Shown: positions 53,079-62,027 of the stretch, piece by piece
Layout of the letters: each line of letters starts with the position of its first letter
How positions within the stretch are numbered: the first letter of the stretch is position 1
Notes under the pieces: model-generated
Told to the model about the DNA's origin: nothing
What the model saw: only the letters and a program-made list of their open reading frames with translations
Database searches by the model: none
Made by a program: the position numbers and the translations under genes
NCBI GenBank assembly: GCA_023411225.1
Contig: JAEYPA010000105.1
Span: 12,683-76,682 of the forward strand
Direction of reading: 5' to 3'
DNA from: Bacillota bacterium
GTDB lineage: Bacteria; Bacillota; Clostridia; Lachnospirales; Lachnospiraceae
Length of the DNA: 64,000 bases

Positions 53079-54056
53079 ATGAATATGATTGAAGTAAAAA
53101 ATCTAAGTAAGGATTATCATGTAGTGAAAAAGGAAGGGGGCATTAAGGGTGCTCTAAAAGCCCTGGTAACTAGAGAAAGCATGGTAATCCCAGCAGTTAA
53201 AGATTTGAGTTTTACAATCGCAGCGGGTGAGATTGTAGGTTTCATTGGCCCGAACGGTGCGGGGAAAAGCACCACTATCAAAATGATGTCAGGTATATTA
53301 ACACCAACGGAGGGTGAGATTTTGATTGATGGAAAAGATATCACTAAGCATCGTAAAGAGGTAGTGCAGCATATTGGTGTGGTATTTGGTCAGCGTTCTC
53401 AGCTGAATTGGGACCTACGATTAGGCGAGAGCTTTGAACTGTTGAGACATATATATCAGATAGATAAAATAAAGTATCAGAAAACTCTTCATGAGATGGA
53501 TGATATATTGGGGATAAAAGAACTGATAGACAAACCTGTTCGTCAAATGTCTTTAGGACAAAGGGTGAAGGGAGATCTGGTTGCTGCTATGATTCATTCT
53601 CCAAAGGTATTATTTTTAGATGAACCTACCATTGGACTCGATGTTAGCTCGAAATATTCACTTCGCAAATTTGTAAAAGAAATCAAAGAACAAAGAGGTA
53701 CAACCATAATTTTAACAACACACGATTTGGGAGATATACAACAGTTATGTAATCGTTTAATCATAATAAACCATGGCCAACTAGTGGAGGATGGCAATCT
53801 GGAAGATATAGTAGACCGCATAGCACCATATAAAACTTTGGTAGTTGAATATTATAATGAACAGTTTGCGACACATGAAAAATGTCAGATGATAGAAAGT
53901 GATGGGAATATAGCAAAATATCGCTTCATGAAAAATGATATTACTGCAGCAAAATTAATTGAAGCATTAAGCGTGAAAGCACAGATAAAAGATGTTTCCA
54001 TCGAAGAAGCGGGAATTGATGATATTATCCGAGCTGCTTATGAAGAGAGGGATTAG
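53079..54056 (+). CDS. ABC exporter ATP-binding protein
   Basis: 325 residues. Walker A GPNGAGKST at 57-65, the signature MSLGQRVKG, Walker B LFLDEPTIGLD and the H-loop THD are intact. A ~100-residue C-terminal extension is typical of ATPases that pair with ABC-2 half-permeases. It energises the exporter formed by the two preceding genes. The start has only a weak ribosome site (AGGAAATTAA) and relies on coupling with the previous stop 3 bp away. Confidence 0.9.
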   Translation: MNMIEVKNLSKDYHVVKKEGGIKGALKALVTRESMVIPAVKDLSFTIAAGEIVGFIGPNGAGKSTTIKMMSGILTPTEGEILIDGKDITKHRKEVVQHIGVVFGQRSQLNWDLRLGESFELLRHIYQIDKIKYQKTLHEMDDILGIKELIDKPVRQMSLGQRVKGDLVAAMIHSPKVLFLDEPTIGLDVSSKYSLRKFVKEIKEQRGTTIILTTHDLGDIQQLCNRLIIINHGQLVEDGNLEDIVDRIAPYKTLVVEYYNEQFATHEKCQMIESDGNIAKYRFMKNDITAAKLIEALSVKAQIKDVSIEEAGIDDIIRAAYEERD

Positions 54057-54201
54057 CTATATTTTAATCTTGATATAGAACTGAGGTTTGTTTATAATAA
54101 GAATATTTGGAAGTACAAGTGTTATTTTATAGGAGTGAATGATATAGGCACCTATAAAAGTAAAGAAAACGGATTGAGAAAATACTATGGAGGATAATAA
54201 T

Positions 54202-54933
54202 ATGCGATTAATGATTATTCGTCATGCTGACCCTGACTACAGTGTCGATTCACTAACAAAAACTGGATGGGAGGAGGCAGAGCTCCTTGCAAAACGATTG
54301 GGAAAGATTGAAGCAAAGGAGTATTATGTCTCTCCATTAGGAAGAGCGAAAGATACCGCCTCCTGTACTCTTAAGAAGTTGGGGAGGGAAGCTAAGGTAT
54401 GTGATTGGTTAAAGGAGTTTCCTGCTCTTATTAAGCGGCCTGATAAAAATGGAGAAAAAACATACATATGGGACTGGCTTCCACAAGATTGGTCAAAGGA
54501 ACCATTACTATTGGATCGAGAACAGTGGAAAAATGTTGCTGTGATAAAAGAAGGAAAAGTGGGAGAACAATACGATGAGGTATGTAGACATTTTGATGAG
54601 CTATTAGCCCAACACGGTTATGTTAGAGATGGACTTCTGTATCATGCGGTAAATCCTAATAAGGATACCCTTGTATTCTTTTGCCACTATGGGTTAGGAT
54701 GCGTGTTGATAAGTCATTTGATGAATATTTCACCTTATGTGTTATGGCAAGGATTCTGTGCGGCTCCAAGTTCAGTGTCAACAATATACACAGAGGAAAG
54801 AAGAGAGGGAATTGCTTGCTTTCGAGCTCAATCTTTGGGGGATATTTCCCATCTATATGAGGGGCAAAGAGAGCCTTCTTTTGCAGCGAGATTCTCCGAA
54901 TGTTACTGCAAAGAAGATGAGCGGCGTCCCTAA
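54202..54933 (+). CDS. Histidine phosphatase family protein
   Basis: 243 residues from ATG 54202, with GGAGGATAATA upstream; the ATG at 54187 overlaps that site. It is a phosphoglycerate-mutase-like histidine phosphatase: the MIIRHADPDYS motif (RHG variant RHA, catalytic His8), the YVSPLGRAKDTA block, and a late FFCHYGLGCVLI histidine. It hydrolyses small phosphate esters, substrate unknown. The second half is more divergent. It ends with a long hairpin shared with the convergent MCP gene. Confidence 0.88.
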   Translation: MRLMIIRHADPDYSVDSLTKTGWEEAELLAKRLGKIEAKEYYVSPLGRAKDTASCTLKKLGREAKVCDWLKEFPALIKRPDKNGEKTYIWDWLPQDWSKEPLLLDREQWKNVAVIKEGKVGEQYDEVCRHFDELLAQHGYVRDGLLYHAVNPNKDTLVFFCHYGLGCVLISHLMNISPYVLWQGFCAAPSSVSTIYTEERREGIACFRAQSLGDISHLYEGQREPSFAARFSECYCKEDERRP

Positions 54934-54954
54934 GTGATATGAGAATAGATTTTT

Positions 54955-55005
54955 TGGCTCATTCTTTGTAAGATTTCATATCTGAATCTTACAAAGAATG
55001 AGCCA
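54955..55005. terminator. Long hairpin between convergent genes
   Basis: A perfect 20-bp stem (54955-54974 with 54986-55005) with an 11-nt loop. T-rich sequence on either side is short, so it probably works for both strands, most clearly for the plus strand. Confidence 0.7.
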
Positions 55006-55015
55006 CCTTTAACTT

Positions 55016-56545
55016 TTATTTTAATAGTTCTTCCAGTTCAAAAATCATTTCATTTAATTTGTCTACTTGATTCATTAAATCGCTTATTTCCTGTGTATTG
55101 CTTTGTACCATTTCGGTAATATTGGTAAAATCTTTGTTTTCCTCTTCAATCTTATATGAGATACTTTCATTTATACTTACAGTCGTTTCAACCACATTAC
55201 TTTGATTCTTGTGCAAATCATATACAAGTGTAATTGCTTTCGTAAGCTCTTTCAAAAAGGTTATCATCCCACGAATTCCCTCAATGGTGTCTAGTAACAT
55301 TTTATTTTGTTCCATCAATTGACTTGTATTTTGATTCATATATTTTGAAACTTCTATTGTTCCGTTCTGTACTCTGGAGACTATATCACTGACATTATTT
55401 AGAGAATCTTTTGTGTTACTTGCCAATTTACCAATTTCTTGTGCAACTACTGCAAAGCCCTTACCTGCTTCTCCTGCTCTAGCAGCTTCAATGGAAGCAT
55501 TTAGTGAAAGTAAATTAGTTGCCTCAGCAATCTGGTTGATGATGTCTAAGGTATCTCCTATATTCTTTGTTTCTGTTAATAACTTATCTGTAACACCAAG
55601 TGTAATCTTAGTGGATATGGCAACTTTTTCACTAATACTTATTAAATCATTCATCGCCTGTTCATTACCAGAAGATTTATCTACAAGATCTAAGGATATA
55701 CCTTCGATCTCTTGCATTTTTTGTGCCATGGCTTTGCTACCGTTCACTAATTCCAGTAAATTTTGCTTACTTTCAGATGAATCATCCAAGATATTACCAC
55801 TTTTTTCTAAAAGGCTTTCACTTATAGCAGAAAGTTCTTGTGTTGCAGCACTTTCATTTTGTGTAGTATCAAGAAGAGCTTTACTTGCCTCGCTCAATTT
55901 GTCTACTAATCCATTCACCTTATTCAATACATTTTGCACACGATCATTGTTTTTTTCAATTTCATCTTTCTTTGCATTTGCGAGATAACTGCCTGCAAAA
56001 AACGATATCAATACAGTTCCTAATGAAGAAAAGAAGATAGCAGCAAGTAAGACTACAAAATCTGTGACAAATAACTCATCTTTAGCAGGCATTGAATGAC
56101 TACCAGTTATAATCCAAATTAAAACTAGGGATATGCTTATTATAACAGATGTAAACGCTGTTAATTTCCAATCTAGAAATAATGCTGATAAAATGAGAGC
56201 ATAAATGCAGATTCCCCACCAAGTCCTTATTGGCAATAAGTAACCTATCGTATTGATATGTATTATCACCATTACAACAAAGAATATTTTACCAACTTTC
56301 AACCATTTTGGATCAAGTTTTCCATCTTTCATACAATTGCGAATAAGGTACAAACCAAATATAAAATATAAAAGAGTTACTATAATAAAAAAGAAAAATG
56401 TCCCTAATGGTACTTCAGTGAAAAAGTTCATAATTTTTAATACGAGAAATACCATGCTGGCACACAAACATGAGGACGTTAATATGAAAATAACTCCTTT
56501 ATATACCTTTTGCATGTAAATATCAATTGCAGATACATTGTTCAT
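55016..56545 (-). CDS. Methyl-accepting chemotaxis protein with multi-helix membrane N-terminus
   Basis: 509 residues from ATG 56545, with AAAGGAAG upstream. The first ~200 residues form about six membrane helices with only short loops and no extracellular sensor domain. The remainder is an MCP signalling domain with the tip ATNLLSLNASIEAARAGEAG near 365 and long coiled coils. Receptors of this type may sense membrane or internal energy signals. No HAMP domain is evident. It lies back-to-back with the two-component/sugar operon; a functional link is only suggested by position. Confidence 0.87.
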   Translation of the reverse strand: MNNVSAIDIYMQKVYKGVIFILTSSCLCASMVFLVLKIMNFFTEVPLGTFFFFIIVTLLYFIFGLYLIRNCMKDGKLDPKWLKVGKIFFVVMVIIHINTIGYLLPIRTWWGICIYALILSALFLDWKLTAFTSVIISISLVLIWIITGSHSMPAKDELFVTDFVVLLAAIFFSSLGTVLISFFAGSYLANAKKDEIEKNNDRVQNVLNKVNGLVDKLSEASKALLDTTQNESAATQELSAISESLLEKSGNILDDSSESKQNLLELVNGSKAMAQKMQEIEGISLDLVDKSSGNEQAMNDLISISEKVAISTKITLGVTDKLLTETKNIGDTLDIINQIAEATNLLSLNASIEAARAGEAGKGFAVVAQEIGKLASNTKDSLNNVSDIVSRVQNGTIEVSKYMNQNTSQLMEQNKMLLDTIEGIRGMITFLKELTKAITLVYDLHKNQSNVVETTVSINESISYKIEEENKDFTNITEMVQSNTQEISDLMNQVDKLNEMIFELEELLK

Positions 56546-56852
56546 ATAATTCTTCCTTTCTGTCAATAAATCGTACTGTCTATCAATTACTAATTATACC
56601 ATAATTTGCTTAAAATTACAATTAATATATTAAATAGGTAAAATAAGATTAATACATACCTCATATTACAAAATATACGGATATATGGAAGAATAAATTA
56701 CAGGATTTTACATCTTAAAACAGTACTCATGTGTATTATTCAAAATAAAACACTTAGTTTTTCTTTATAAGTATATGATTTGGTAGTTTTAACATTGCGA
56801 ATTATCTTCCGGAAGGAATATTGTAATCAAAGATGAATTAGCAAACTTTGTA

Positions 56853-56881
56853 TTGACGCTATATCTTTATCTTAATATAAT
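56853..56881 (+). promoter_or_regulatory. SigA-type promoter of the two-component/pseudo-ATPase operon
   Basis: TTGACG and a perfect TATAAT separated by 17 bp. It overlaps the longer upstream in-frame start of the response regulator, which confirms that translation begins later, at 56928. The ~270 bp between the divergent MCP gene and this promoter are AT-rich, with no ORF. Confidence 0.8.
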
Positions 56882-56927
56882 AAAGCTGAATCATAAAAAA
56901 GCTATCTTTGTATTGGAGGGCAACATT

Positions 56928-58499
56928 TTGTATAGAGCAATTATAGTGGATGATGAGTATAAGATATGCCAATTAATTCAATGCCTAGGTGCTTGGGATG
57001 AACTGCAGATAGAGGTTATTGATATTTGTCAAGATGGAGAAATGGCATTGGAGAGTATAGTGAAACACAAGCCAGATATCGTGTTGACTGATATACGTAT
57101 GCCAGTATATGATGGATTAGAAATTATCCAACAAGTTAGAAACCTGAATATGGATACTGCTTTTATTGTAATCAGTGGCTACAAACAGTTTGAATACGCC
57201 AGACAAGCATTACAGTATGGAGTAGTGGATTTTTTAGTTAAACCAATCAATAAGGACGATTTGAATGCATCATTACAGAAAGCTGTTAACGGCATCATAG
57301 ACCAAATGAATGTACATAATGTCAATACAATTATACATAATAAAGAGAAGAATGAAAAGGTTGCCTTGTTAAACAAATTGACAAGCGATATAGATGTGGA
57401 GGATTTAACTAAGGAAGATCACCTGAATGGCAGACTATTTAAGAAAGATATCTTTCAGGCAGTTCTAATTAAATCCAATAAGATTGAGCTAAACAAGAGT
57501 CAGTCTAAATTTTCAGAGGACATGTTAAGGAGTTTAGAAAAGGTTATTTCTGTTGGGGAGGCAATTTCAGTTGCCAAGGATGATGGGGTTTATCTGTTAC
57601 TAAACTATCAGCAAAATGATTATAAATATATCAAAGCTCAGTTATTTGAGTTTTTAAAACTTATGGTGAGGGATAGGGATATCTATGGCCAGTTTGAAGT
57701 AACTATAGGGGTTGGGCTTCAAGTAAAGAACATTGGAGAAATGAGGCAGTCTATTGAGACGGCGCGAGTTGCCTGGCAGCAGAGATTGCTACTTTCAGAT
57801 CGTGAATATCTTGAATATAGCAAATTACATATTTATCAAAGTGACAATTCTAACTTTTGGATAGATAAGGAATGGACTGAATTTAAGACGGCCTTAGAAA
57901 GCTGCAATCAAAATAGGATTAGTGAATTACTTGCTGTAATGGAGACAAATGTACATCAAAAACCAGAGCTTAATTTGGGAGAATTTTTTGATTTGATTCG
58001 TAGAATTGTTACATTGGTAGAAACGTTAATGACAGACGAGGGGACTCATATAGAGAGTAAGAAGTTAGAACATAAAATGGAAGAGTTTGAATGCCAGGAC
58101 TCTGTTTCTGGTGTCTTTTTGCATTTGAAATTATACATTAGTAAGTCTGTTCAGGCTTATTATGACAAAAAACTTTCTATGAAACAGCTACCTATTATAA
58201 AAGCAGAACAATACATAAGTCAGCACTATATGCAGGATATTTCTCTTGAGGAGATGGCCCAGTTGGTTGATCTTAGCCCTGCTTATTTCTCAAAACTGTT
58301 TAAGATGGTGGAAGGTGTCAACTATATTGAATATCTGACACAACTTAGAATGGAGCAGTCCAAGGTATTGTTGAAAACCACAACATTACCCATTAAGACT
58401 ATTGCTATAGACGTGGGTTATATAGATGAGAAATATTTTAGAAAACTATTTAAAAAGATTGTTGGGATTAAGCCAAGTGAATATCGTAAGCTACATTAA
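56928..58499 (+). CDS. Response regulator, YesN type, with AraC DNA-binding domain
   Basis: 523 residues from TTG 56928, with GGAGGG 8 nt upstream. The N-terminal receiver domain (~1-122) has the acid pocket Asp8-Asp9, the phosphorylation site Asp55 (LTDIRMP) and the FLVKP lysine. A ~290-residue middle region of the YesN/GAF-like type leads to a C-terminal AraC helix-turn-helix pair (LEEMAQLVDLSPAYFSKLFK ... IAIDVGYIDEKYFRKLFKKIVGIKPSEYR). Such regulators control sugar ABC transporter genes. It heads the operon and should activate the sugar-import genes downstream. Confidence 0.92.
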   Translation: MYRAIIVDDEYKICQLIQCLGAWDELQIEVIDICQDGEMALESIVKHKPDIVLTDIRMPVYDGLEIIQQVRNLNMDTAFIVISGYKQFEYARQALQYGVVDFLVKPINKDDLNASLQKAVNGIIDQMNVHNVNTIIHNKEKNEKVALLNKLTSDIDVEDLTKEDHLNGRLFKKDIFQAVLIKSNKIELNKSQSKFSEDMLRSLEKVISVGEAISVAKDDGVYLLLNYQQNDYKYIKAQLFEFLKLMVRDRDIYGQFEVTIGVGLQVKNIGEMRQSIETARVAWQQRLLLSDREYLEYSKLHIYQSDNSNFWIDKEWTEFKTALESCNQNRISELLAVMETNVHQKPELNLGEFFDLIRRIVTLVETLMTDEGTHIESKKLEHKMEEFECQDSVSGVFLHLKLYISKSVQAYYDKKLSMKQLPIIKAEQYISQHYMQDISLEEMAQLVDLSPAYFSKLFKMVEGVNYIEYLTQLRMEQSKVLLKTTTLPIKTIAIDVGYIDEKYFRKLFKKIVGIKPSEYRKLH

Positions 58500-58510
58500 G
58501 GAGAGGATAT

Positions 58511-59338
58511 ATGAGATTAGAAACAGTAGTTGTAATTGTAATAGGTATAGTTTTATATATCTTTTCATTAATTGTTATTCGCAGACGATATCTTCGAAAT
58601 ATTGTGAAAGTTGAAGAGGATTGCGAAAGGCAGAAAGCAGAAATTGAAAAGGATTATAAGTCTAAGGTATTGAGTAAGCAAATGCAGTATCAAGCTTTGC
58701 AAAGTCAGATAAATCCACATTTTCTTTACAATACGTTGGATTCTATCCGAGGAGAGGCTTTAATGGCAGGTAATGAGAATATTGCTTCCATGACAGAACG
58801 CTTATCTAGGTTTTTTAGATACTGTATCTCCAATAAAGGGAATATTGCAACTATACGAGATGAGATAAATAATATTTTGGATTACTTTTATATTCAGGAG
58901 TATCGTTTTGGTGATAAATTTCATCTGGAGACAGAGGTTGAAGAGGAATGCTACAGCTATAAGATTCCACAAATGACATTGCAACCCATTGTGGAGAATG
59001 CCATATTTCATGGATTAGAACGTAAAAAGGACGGAGGTACTGTAGCAATAAAAGTCTTTGAAACGCAAAAAAATGTGAAATTATTAGTTTCCGATAATGG
59101 TGTAGGAATGGACGAGGAAGTGTTGCAACGGATTAATGAACGACTTCGTGGTAACGATGAATATAATCAGAGAAGTACAGTAGATACCAAGTCGCAGAAG
59201 ACAGGAATTGCACTGAAAAATGTTAATGATCGTATCAGACTATGTTATGGCGTTGATTATGGAATTACTGTACATTCAACTAAATATCTTGGAACGGATG
59301 TAATGATTATTATTCCGAAGGTGAGAGAGCATGAGTAA
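58511..59338 (+). CDS. Short sensor histidine kinase (YesM/LytS type) without sensor domain
   Basis: 275 residues from ATG 58511, with AAGGAGAGG upstream. One N-terminal membrane helix (~5-25) is followed directly by a short coiled linker and the His_kinase domain with His70 in SQINPHFLYNTL. The ATPase domain holds VENAIFHG (N box) and SDNGVGMD (G1). Normal YesM proteins carry a large extracellular Cache domain plus HAMP; here nothing precedes the kinase but one helix. It overlaps the next gene by 8 bp, so input probably comes through a partner protein. Confidence 0.9.
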   Translation: MRLETVVVIVIGIVLYIFSLIVIRRRYLRNIVKVEEDCERQKAEIEKDYKSKVLSKQMQYQALQSQINPHFLYNTLDSIRGEALMAGNENIASMTERLSRFFRYCISNKGNIATIRDEINNILDYFYIQEYRFGDKFHLETEVEEECYSYKIPQMTLQPIVENAIFHGLERKKDGGTVAIKVFETQKNVKLLVSDNGVGMDEEVLQRINERLRGNDEYNQRSTVDTKSQKTGIALKNVNDRIRLCYGVDYGITVHSTKYLGTDVMIIIPKVREHE

Positions 59339-60740
59339 AGTTGAAATGGTAAGAGCAAGAGGTATATGTGCGGGGGAAGGAGCCGGTCTAGATTATTTTT
59401 GCATGGATCTATACCAATCAGAGACGCTATTGGTTCTTGGTAATTGTTCTTCTGGCAAAGACATGTTAAAGGAAGTTCTGATTGGTAAGAAAACCTCGTA
59501 CCAAGGGCAACTTTACTGGAAAGAGGAACCGATTACCCCGAAAAGTTTGCAGGAAATTATTAATAAGCATGAGATCTTTTATGCCAGTCCGGATAAAGTT
59601 TTAATTGAAAGTTATACAATTGCCGAGAATATCTATGTGGCTCGTAGCCGTAAGAAAGGTATTATGCCAAGTAAAAAGGCTATGAATATTCAAACAGCGA
59701 ATCTGTTACATACATTAGATTTTCCTTTCCAGCCTGAGACACAGATAAAGTCTATGGGATTCTTTGATCGACTATTGGTATGCTTGGCAAAAGCTGTATC
59801 ATATGGTAGTAAAGTAATCTTATTTGATTATATGGATAATATATTGCAGGTAAGTGACCTAGCTTATTTGAAAAAATGGATGAAAAGTCAAAAGGACAAA
59901 AACTGTTCCTTTGTTATCTTTGGTGAAAAGTATGATGAAATTTATAAATTATGTGATAGGGTCCTTATTATGAGTGATGGTCGGGATATGAAGATAGCCC
60001 CTGTAAGTGCCATATTAAAGCATGATATTCCATATTATTGGTTAGGAGAGGCATATAATAAGAGTAATATCCCTACTCAAGAAGGTACAGAAATAGCTCA
60101 TAAGGTGAATCGGCGTTGTCAATATAAGGATGCTCGTCGTAATAATATCCTTGGCATATATGACAAGGATTGGGGGAATGGAGTGAATGAGCAAAAATAC
60201 TTAATGGGACTTTACAATAATAACAAGTCTAAGATCGTGGAATATCATAAGTTTTTTGATGATATTATTAACAGTAGTTTAGGTAAGCAGAAACAATATA
60301 TATTTATTGAAAATAGAGAATATGATAGGCTATTAAGCGCGTTTCCTATGACCCATAATCTGATGCTGCCAAGAAATTTAATAGAATTGCTTTCTAGAAC
60401 ACGCCGAATAAAAGAAGAAGTCATTCTACAGGAATTCTACAAGCAGTTTGCATTTTTACAGGAACGTAATCGTCAGTATTCGGATTATTTTTTTTATCGC
60501 CTGGTAGCCATCTATAGATTTGAACGCTTTCGAAAGAATCTGATGGTACTTGATAATGTATTTCTCCGGCTGGATATTGCAGAGGAACAGTATATGCGAG
60601 ACTACATCTTACATTTAGCTGAAAAGATGAAGGTTATCCTTATTACGCATCGACTTCATGAGGTAGACCAGACCGCAGGTACCATTCTATTTGTAGAAGA
60701 TGGTAGAATTGTACAAACTGACACATTGAGAAAAGAATAG
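59331..60740 (+). CDS. Degenerate tandem ABC ATPase (RbsA/MglA-like pseudo-ATPase)
   Basis: 469 residues; the ATG overlaps the kinase stop by 8 bp. Two halves align with the two nucleotide-binding domains of sugar ABC ATPases. In half one, Walker A is GNCSSGKD at 37-44 (Asp44 for Ser/Thr), the signature is SMGFFDR near 141 instead of LSxGQQQ, the Walker B glutamate is Tyr167 (LFDYMD) and the H-loop histidine is Glu199. In half two, the P-loop is DWGNGVNEQK near 280-289 and the Walker B glutamate is Asn409 (LDN). The PEDRK and THR/SSE regions still align. ATP hydrolysis looks lost, so a sensor or adaptor role between transporter and kinase is inferred. Confidence 0.8.
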   Translation: MSKVEMVRARGICAGEGAGLDYFCMDLYQSETLLVLGNCSSGKDMLKEVLIGKKTSYQGQLYWKEEPITPKSLQEIINKHEIFYASPDKVLIESYTIAENIYVARSRKKGIMPSKKAMNIQTANLLHTLDFPFQPETQIKSMGFFDRLLVCLAKAVSYGSKVILFDYMDNILQVSDLAYLKKWMKSQKDKNCSFVIFGEKYDEIYKLCDRVLIMSDGRDMKIAPVSAILKHDIPYYWLGEAYNKSNIPTQEGTEIAHKVNRRCQYKDARRNNILGIYDKDWGNGVNEQKYLMGLYNNNKSKIVEYHKFFDDIINSSLGKQKQYIFIENREYDRLLSAFPMTHNLMLPRNLIELLSRTRRIKEEVILQEFYKQFAFLQERNRQYSDYFFYRLVAIYRFERFRKNLMVLDNVFLRLDIAEEQYMRDYILHLAEKMKVILITHRLHEVDQTAGTILFVEDGRIVQTDTLRKE

Positions 60741-60742
60741 CA

Positions 60743-60780
60743 AAAAAGGACACCTTTTAATAAAATAGTGTCCTTTTTAA
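60743..60780 (+). terminator. Terminator after the pseudo-ATPase gene
   Basis: AAAAAGGACAC (60743-60753) pairs with GTGTCCTTTTT (60768-60778); the descending arm ends in five T. It separates the regulatory operon from the transporter genes, so the transporter probably has its own start or depends on read-through. Confidence 0.8.
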
Positions 60781-60840
60781 TTATTTTCATAAAAGTTATC
60801 CTATTATTACAACATTATTATATATTTAGGAGGAAATACT

Positions 60841-61947
60841 ATGAAAAAGAGATTACTTGGAATTGTTCTAACAATTGCAATGGTTGCAAGCTTACTTGTA
60901 GGCTGTAGCCAGAAGTCAGAGACTAATGACAAAACAGCTACTGCCACACCAAACGCAAGTAACAAAGTGGCTACTGCAACACCAAGTGCAAGTGCCAAAA
61001 CAGACAAGGTAGTAGATGATGTTAAAAAAGCAGTTGAAACAATTAATGGAAAGCAGTTAACCAAAATTGGTCTTTCTGTTGCAGCTATGGATAATGAGTT
61101 TACAACAAACTTGGCAGCAAGTTTGGAAAAGACAGCAAAAGAGAATGGTGTTGAAACAGTTGTTGCGCAAGCTGATCAGACAACTGCAAAGCAGGTTGAA
61201 CAGATTGAAAATATGGTTATCTCCGGATGCCAGGCAATTTGTGTAATTCCTGTTGATTTAACTGGTATCTTAGACGCATTAAAGAGTGCAAAAGAAAAAG
61301 GCGTAGTAATTTCTATGTGTGGATGTATTCCTGAAAGCAAAGATTATTATGATGTTGTTGCTAACGTAGAACAATTTGATCTTGGAAAGAGTGCAGCAAA
61401 AGCAGCAGCTGAATGGATTGACGCAACATTCCCAGATGCTAAAGATGGAAGCATTGAAGTAGGTATCTTAGCATTGAATAACACAGAAGAAGCTATTAAG
61501 AGGGAGAAAGGCTTAGAAGAAATTGAAAAACTTACAAAGAAAGCGAAAGTTGTTGAAGTATATGATTCAACAGGAGCTTCTTCTATTCCAACAAAAGCAC
61601 AGGAATATACAGAAATGATGTTAGTATCTCATCCAGATGTAAAATGTATCCTTGCTTACTCTGATTTCATGGGACTTCCAGCAGATGAAGTTATTATGAG
61701 AACACCATCTGTGGATAAGAGTAAATTTGGTATTTTTGGTTGTGATTATTCTTCTACAGGATGTGAAGCAATTAAGAAATCTACTACAAATGAAAGTACA
61801 TATAGAGGCTCAGGTGCATTTGGTGTAGAATTTGGTAAAGTTATGTTTGATACGGTAGTTGGTAACGTAAAAGTTGATGATTTAGGTGTTTACTATGAAC
61901 CAACATTTGATATTAAAGCAAGTAATGTAGATGAATACTTGAAATAA
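60841..61947 (+). CDS. Sugar ABC transporter substrate-binding lipoprotein
   Basis: 368 residues. A lipoprotein signal peptide ends at Cys22 (LLVGC), followed by a Thr/Ala/Pro/Ser linker with a doubled ATPxASxK motif. The remainder is a periplasmic-binding domain of the ribose/galactose class (Peripla_BP_4), with the family-typical opening LTKIGLSVAAMDNEFTTNLA. AGGAGG precedes the ATG. It should capture a monosaccharide for the RbsA/RbsC-type parts that follow. The exact sugar is unknown. This would be the extracytoplasmic receptor whose state the two-component system may monitor. Confidence 0.92.
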   Translation: MKKRLLGIVLTIAMVASLLVGCSQKSETNDKTATATPNASNKVATATPSASAKTDKVVDDVKKAVETINGKQLTKIGLSVAAMDNEFTTNLAASLEKTAKENGVETVVAQADQTTAKQVEQIENMVISGCQAICVIPVDLTGILDALKSAKEKGVVISMCGCIPESKDYYDVVANVEQFDLGKSAAKAAAEWIDATFPDAKDGSIEVGILALNNTEEAIKREKGLEEIEKLTKKAKVVEVYDSTGASSIPTKAQEYTEMMLVSHPDVKCILAYSDFMGLPADEVIMRTPSVDKSKFGIFGCDYSSTGCEAIKKSTTNESTYRGSGAFGVEFGKVMFDTVVGNVKVDDLGVYYEPTFDIKASNVDEYLK

Positions 61948-61958
61948 CAACTAGTCAA

Positions 61959-61993
61959 TGGAAGCAGTCTAGGATATCCTAAGACTGCTTCCA
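61959..61993 (+). terminator. Hairpin between binding-protein and ATPase genes
   Basis: TGGAAGCAGTCT pairs perfectly with AGACTGCTTCCA, with AGGAT/ATCCT extending inward. No T run follows, so it probably stabilises the binding-protein mRNA. Confidence 0.6.
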
Positions 61994-62027
61994 CATAATA
62001 TTATGAAAGATCTACGAGGAAAGTCGA

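Noticed and set aside
55413..55988. 191-codon plus-strand frame
   Set aside because: Antisense to the chemotaxis receptor signalling domain; Ser/Leu-rich shadow of a coiled coil.
59331..60740. Simple decayed pseudogene of an RbsA ATPase
   Set aside because: The frame is intact for 469 codons, has an 8-bp overlap with the kinase gene and ends before a clean terminator, which favours a maintained protein.
60930..61000. Repeated ACACCAAxxGCAAGT segments
   Set aside because: They encode the doubled Thr-Pro-x-Ala-Ser linker of a lipoprotein, a common surface tether.
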